DNA of 33,792 bases from SYAC01 sp046048055 (GTDB lineage Bacteria; Planctomycetota; Phycisphaerae; Phycisphaerales; SM1A02). The notes beneath the pieces are model-generated. The model was not told the origin of the DNA. It searched no databases and saw only the letters and a program-made list of their open reading frames with translations. Shown here one piece after another: positions 30,161 to 33,792 of the stretch. Position numbers and translations under genes: made by a program. The stretch covers positions 1-33,792 of the forward strand of contig JBJOGW010000067.1 of NCBI GenBank assembly GCA_046048055.1, in the 5' to 3' direction. The first letter of the stretch is position 1; every line of letters starts with the position of its first letter.

Positions 30161-30211
30161 GGGCCAGTTCGACGGTCGCCGTTCCTGCCGAGTTCCGCAG
30201 GCGGACAGGAA

Positions 30212-32533
30212 TCAGGTCCCGAAATTCAGCAGCAGGAGGGCGATGTCGTCGCCCCCGACCTCTCCGGACCCATCCAGGTCGCTGGAGCAGTCGCACGGGC
30301 CGTTGCCCAGCCGCTGGCCACCCCACGGATCGCCGTAGCAACTGGTCGCCGCGTCGCACGCCTGACCGTATTCCAGCAGCAACTGGCCGATGTCGCCGGC
30401 GTCCACGCCGCCGGAACCGTCCAGATCGAAGATGGTGCCGCCGTTGGTGAAGGCGGACGCCGGCACGGGCACCTTGCTCCCGCCCGGAGGGGTCCACCGC
30501 AGCAGCAGCCCGCATGAGCCCGTGGCCTCGAAGAATTCCACGCGGATGCCGTGCCGGCCGGCCTTGGTGAACACGGTGTCGGCCTTCTCGCTGTAGGCGT
30601 GAAGACCATCGTGATCGATCACCAGCTCGCCATCGATGTACAGGCGCGAACCTGCATCCGAGGTGAGCGACCAGAGCCACGAGCCGCTGCTGGGAACCTC
30701 GATCCAGCCCTCGAACACGGCTGCCACGTTGTCGGCGAGCCCACTGCCCGCGCAGGCGCCCGAGGTTGTGGTGAAGCCGAGATTTGCCACGCCGCCGATC
30801 AGGCTTGGCGTGAGGGCATCGAAGTCCGGGATCGCGGTCGATCCGGCGACCTCGTAGTAGCGGGCGTGCAGGCCTTCCGTCTCGCCGACCACGGAGCCCC
30901 CAGCAAAGGGCGACAGCACGAACCAGCGGGCCGAGACCTCGGCGGAGCTGTTGGACTCGTTTCCGCTGGTGTCCACGGCCGTGACCACGTAGAAGTAGGT
31001 CTGGCCGTTCTGCAGGCCCGTGTCCGCGAAGGCGTTGCCCTGCAGGTTGCTCGACGAGACCAGCGACCCGCGCTGTCCACTGGTCTGCGAGCGGTAGACG
31101 CGGAACCCGGCCAGATCATTCACGCTCGGCGGGTTCCAGGAGATCGAGACGCCGCTCTCGCCTGCAGAGGCGCTCACCGAGGACGGCGGCGGCGGCGGAA
31201 CCGTGTCCTCGCCGTTCGAGGGCGGCGTGAGCAGCATGGCCTGGTAGGCGTCGATCCGACCGAACCCGAAGGTGTCGTCCACGCCCGGCGTGCCAAGATC
31301 CTTGCAACTGTCACGCAGCACCTGCTCCACCTGGGCGGGTGACAGGTTCGGGTTGCGCGACCAGATCAGGCCGCAAAGTCCTGCCGTGATGGGGCATGAG
31401 AAGCTGGTGCCGCTGATGTAGGTGTAACTGTTGTCGCCGCTCCAGCTGGTGGTGCGGATGCTCACGCCGGGGGCCACCAGGTCGATCAGCGACCCGTAGT
31501 TCGAGAAGGATGCCAGTCGATCGCTGCTGTCCGTCGCGCCAACCACGATCACGCTGTCGTTCCGATTTCCGTTGTAGACCGTGGCCTCGTTGCCCGCCGC
31601 CCAGACCAGCAGGGCGCCCAGATCGCGCAGATAGGCGCCGGTGGTGTTCACCGAACTGCTGGTGACGCCGCTGTAGCTGACGCTGGCCACGCGGTCGCCA
31701 GCCTCGGCGGCCCGACGGGCGGCCAGGGTCAGGTTGGAGAGGCTTGCGTCACCGCTGCTGGCATCGGTCACCCGCATGGTTCGGTGCCCGAGTCCCCAGC
31801 CCACGCCCGCCACACCGCGAGCGTTGTTTCCCGTGGCTGCAGCGCATCCCGAGCAGGCGGTGCCGTGGCCATTGATGTCGTCGATCGGCCCTCCCTCGCT
31901 CTCCCATTTCTGGCTGGGAACGTGGTAACCGTTCCGGCGGTTGTCCAGCAGGTCCCGGTGTCCCGTGCGGATGCCGGTGTCGCAGATGGCCACCACGATG
32001 GCGGAGGAGCCCGTCTCCAACTCCCACGCGTCGCAGGAGTCCATGATGTTCGATGCATGATGCCACTGCTGACTGAAGTTGGTGTCGTTGGGGCAACCCA
32101 CGGGAAACACCGTCCAGTCCGGCTCGACGTACTCGAAGTTGCCGCCCGCCATCAGTCGCGCCGCCGTCACGTTCTCGTTCTCGCCCTCGGGCACCCGGAT
32201 CAGGTACTCGTCGACCTCCGGGAAGTGGCTGAGCACGTCGAAGGCACCCAGCTCGTCGATCGCGGCCGCTCGCATCGCCTCCGCGTCCTGGGCCGCAAGT
32301 CCGAGTCGCGGACCTCCGGAAGCCTGCACCGGCCTGGCCACCAGCACCCCGCGGAACTGCCGAACCCCGGGGATCTCGGTGAACAACTCGATCGCGGGCA
32401 CCACCACGGCATCCAGCCCTTCACCGTCGAGTGGTCGACTTGTTTCCCCGTCACGCGGCGCGTCCGAGGCCAGGCCCAGCGAGGTCAGGGCCACGGCGGA
32501 GAGCAGAGCGGATCTGAGAGAAGGCAGTTTCAT
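30212..32533 (-). CDS. Secreted subtilisin-like (S8) protease with FN3, PA14 and dockerin-like domains
   Basis: Extracellular or surface-attached serine protease; 773 residues. A signal peptide (about 1-22) and a pro-region (about 40-140) precede the S8 domain with D185 in VAICDTGI, H223 in DINGHGTACSG, oxyanion N315 in WAAGNE and S377 in ISGTSFSCP. A Pro-rich linker (about 444-452) leads to a fibronectin type III domain (450-535). A PA14 domain follows (about 551-690). Two calcium-binding EF-hand loops, DLDGSGGVDAGDI (703-715) and DLDGSGEVGGDDI (752-764), with CYGDP and CDCSSD between them, form a GC-type dockerin-like end. PA14 suggests carbohydrate binding, so a glycoprotein substrate is possible. 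AGAGGG lies just before the ATG. Confidence 0.93.
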   Translation of the reverse strand: MKLPSLRSALLSAVALTSLGLASDAPRDGETSRPLDGEGLDAVVVPAIELFTEIPGVRQFRGVLVARPVQASGGPRLGLAAQDAEAMRAAAIDELGAFDVLSHFPEVDEYLIRVPEGENENVTAARLMAGGNFEYVEPDWTVFPVGCPNDTNFSQQWHHASNIMDSCDAWELETGSSAIVVAICDTGIRTGHRDLLDNRRNGYHVPSQKWESEGGPIDDINGHGTACSGCAAATGNNARGVAGVGWGLGHRTMRVTDASSGDASLSNLTLAARRAAEAGDRVASVSYSGVTSSSVNTTGAYLRDLGALLVWAAGNEATVYNGNRNDSVIVVGATDSSDRLASFSNYGSLIDLVAPGVSIRTTSWSGDNSYTYISGTSFSCPITAGLCGLIWSRNPNLSPAQVEQVLRDSCKDLGTPGVDDTFGFGRIDAYQAMLLTPPSNGEDTVPPPPPSSVSASAGESGVSISWNPPSVNDLAGFRVYRSQTSGQRGSLVSSSNLQGNAFADTGLQNGQTYFYVVTAVDTSGNESNSSAEVSARWFVLSPFAGGSVVGETEGLHARYYEVAGSTAIPDFDALTPSLIGGVANLGFTTTSGACAGSGLADNVAAVFEGWIEVPSSGSWLWSLTSDAGSRLYIDGELVIDHDGLHAYSEKADTVFTKAGRHGIRVEFFEATGSCGLLLRWTPPGGSKVPVPASAFTNGGTIFDLDGSGGVDAGDIGQLLLEYGQACDAATSCYGDPWGGQRLGNGPCDCSSDLDGSGEVGGDDIALLLLNFGT

Positions 32534-32694
32534 ATCCCTCTTTTACGGGCCATTCGTCCGTTGGACATGGTTCCGAGTCCGAAAATTGTTGAAAAACCGT
32601 CCCGCTGCCACATCGCCAGAGGCCAGGATGCAGTCAACCCGATGTCGGTCCGGAACCCGATCCTTGGAAGGAAACTGCCGGCGGCCCCCGTGGC
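32534..32694. other. Intergenic region between two secreted-protein genes
   Basis: 161 bp with an A/T-richer centre (GGTTTTTCAACAATTTTCGG on the minus strand) that may contain the protease promoter. I see no clear -35/-10 pair, no terminator hairpin with a T run and no open frame with protein character. Confidence 0.4.
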
Positions 32695-33792
32695 TCAGGA
32701 GAAATTCAGCAACAGCAACGCGATATCGCCCGCATCCACGCCGCCGGAGCCATCCAGGTCCTCGGGACACTCGCAAGGGCCGTCACCAAGCCGCTGGCGA
32801 CCGATCGCATCCGAATAGCACGGTCGCGTGGACGAGGCGCAATCCACGCCATACGAGAGCAGCAACTGGGCAATGTCGCCCGAGTCCACCTGTCCGGAAG
32901 CATCGATGTCATAGATCGCGCCTCCATTGCTGAGAGCCGATGCAGGCACGGTCACCTTGGATCCACCGGGGGGCGTCCAGCGCATCAGAAGGCCGCAGCT
33001 GCCGGTGGCCTCGAAGTAACGGATCTGGACGAAGTGGCGCCCCGCCTCGGTGTACATCGTGGCACCCTTCTCGCTGTAGGAATGCAGTCCGTCGTGATCG
33101 ACCACCAGGCGTCCATCGATCCACAGTTGGCTGCCCGCATCCGAGACCAGGGCCCACAGGTAGGAACCCGAGGTGGGCACCGTGACCCAGCCCTCGAACA
33201 CGGCGCCCACGTTGTCGCTGCGACCACTGCCCACGCAGGCACCCGAGGTGCTGGTGAAGGACAGACTGGCCACGGTGCCGCCGAACTGGTAGGGCGTGAG
33301 CGCGTCGAAGTCTGGAAGCGTTGTCGCTCCGGTCACGGCGTAGTAGCGGGCTCGCAATCCCGCGGTCTCCCCGATCACGCTGCCCTCGAAGGCCAGCAGC
33401 GAGGGTCGAACATCGACGCTGACGGTCACCGTGGCGGATGACTGGGCGCTGGCGTCGCGCAACCGGTACGTGAACGAGTCCGTGCCCGAAACGCCCGCAG
33501 GCGGCAGGTAACGGATGGCAGGGCCTCCGCCCGGTCCGCCCGTGGCATCCAGGGCAAGCGGCACGCCGAGGGCGCTGCTCGCCGGAAGATTGGTGATGGA
33601 CACGCTCTCGCAGTTGCTGGCCAGATCGTTGGCCAGCACGTCCAGCATGCTTTCGAAGCCTTCCTGGGCCGCGAAGGCGTCGGCCACGGCCACGGGCAGC
33701 GCCACCGCGGGAGCGGTGCAGCTTCGGCTGCCCAGATGGCTCACGATGGTGCTGACGTTGGCCGACGCGAAGTTCATGTTGATGTTGGACAC
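32695..33792 (-). CDS. Secreted multidomain protein, C-terminal part (runs off the right edge)
   Basis: 365 residues are visible, open at the window edge, so the N-terminus is missing. The first 25 residues (FASANVSTIVSHLGSRSC) look like the end of an M12/reprolysin-type metalloprotease domain, which is common ahead of these modules in Phycisphaerae; this is inference. Residues about 36-127 form a bacterial Ig/cadherin-like domain (MLDVLANDLASN, GTDSFTYRLRD). A PA14 domain covers about 144-280, and a GC-type dockerin-like end has two EF-hand loops (YDIDASGQVDSGDI and DLDGSGGVDAGDI). The PA14-dockerin part closely matches the end of the neighbouring protease. Secretion is inferred from the domains since no signal peptide is visible. 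Confidence 0.85.
   Translation of the reverse strand: MSNINMNFASANVSTIVSHLGSRSCTAPAVALPVAVADAFAAQEGFESMLDVLANDLASNCESVSITNLPASSALGVPLALDATGGPGGGPAIRYLPPAGVSGTDSFTYRLRDASAQSSATVTVSVDVRPSLLAFEGSVIGETAGLRARYYAVTGATTLPDFDALTPYQFGGTVASLSFTSTSGACVGSGRSDNVGAVFEGWVTVPTSGSYLWALVSDAGSQLWIDGRLVVDHDGLHSYSEKGATMYTEAGRHFVQIRYFEATGSCGLLMRWTPPGGSKVTVPASALSNGGAIYDIDASGQVDSGDIAQLLLSYGVDCASSTRPCYSDAIGRQRLGDGPCECPEDLDGSGGVDAGDIALLLLNFS

Noticed and set aside
30212..33792. Dockerin-like ends as evidence of a cellulosome.
   Set aside because: No cohesin or scaffoldin is present, and the GC-type module in this group is common on many secreted proteins without a cellulosome.

Overview
The window is a compact, high-GC bacterial chromosome segment that most likely comes from a planctomycete of the class Phycisphaerae. 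The evidence is taxonomic inference from gene content. Two large secreted proteins end in the paired EF-hand (GC-type dockerin-like) module typical of that group. A Ser/Thr kinase of the expanded planctomycete type sits at the left edge. The PurF is the long form also seen in Bacteroidetes. lpxA and an OmpH/Skp-like chaperone indicate an outer membrane with lipid A.

Layout. 1-1120 (minus strand): N-terminal part of a Ser/Thr kinase, a truncated nucleotidyltransferase relic, a 50-bp tandem repeat ending in a strong hairpin, and tRNA-Ala(CGC). 1263-5618 (plus): a ZIP metal transporter overlapping a 59-aa protein, isoleucyl-tRNA synthetase with a degenerate C-terminal zinc site, and a stand-alone MetRS-C-like tRNA-binding protein. 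5619-10261 (minus): a membrane-anchored SurA/PpiD-like protein, rpsD with a near-consensus promoter, and purF. 10326-13424: a hypothetical protein with a CxxCxC motif (plus), lpxA overlapping a WalJ-like metallo-beta-lactamase-fold protein (minus), and lipB (plus). 13426-30024 (minus): a long run of information-processing genes, rplK-rplA-rplJ-rplL, a terminator/attenuator and promoter region, rpoB-rpoC, two cysteine-cluster (YkgJ-like) proteins, rimO, a membrane zinc-ribbon protein, lepA and ompH. From rpoC to lepA most junctions overlap or are nearly abutting. 30212-33792 (minus): a subtilisin-like protease and the 3' part of a second secreted protein; both end in the same PA14 plus dockerin cassette.

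How the parts work together. Most of the window serves translation and transcription: ribosomal proteins S4, L11, L1, L10 and L7/L12, RNA polymerase beta and beta', RimO (S12 thiomethylation), EF4, IleRS, a tRNA-binding domain and tRNA-Ala. A second theme is the envelope: LpxA, OmpH, the PpiD-like protein and the secreted proteases. Metals recur (ZIP importer, zinc ribbons, Fe-S RimO, YkgJ-like clusters), while IleRS has lost a zinc site.

The most interesting signals are regulatory. Seven genes without a Shine-Dalgarno sequence have a TANNNT hexamer 7-12 nt before the start codon, as expected for leaderless mRNAs, while operon-internal and ribosomal genes carry normal Shine-Dalgarno sites. 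rplK and rpoB share a near-identical promoter-like element about 108-110 nt before their start codons. Three convergent gene pairs have stop codons back to back with 0-1 nt between them. I did not see CRISPR arrays, insertion sequences, phage genes or a defence system, and no clearly novel multi-gene system beyond the observations listed.
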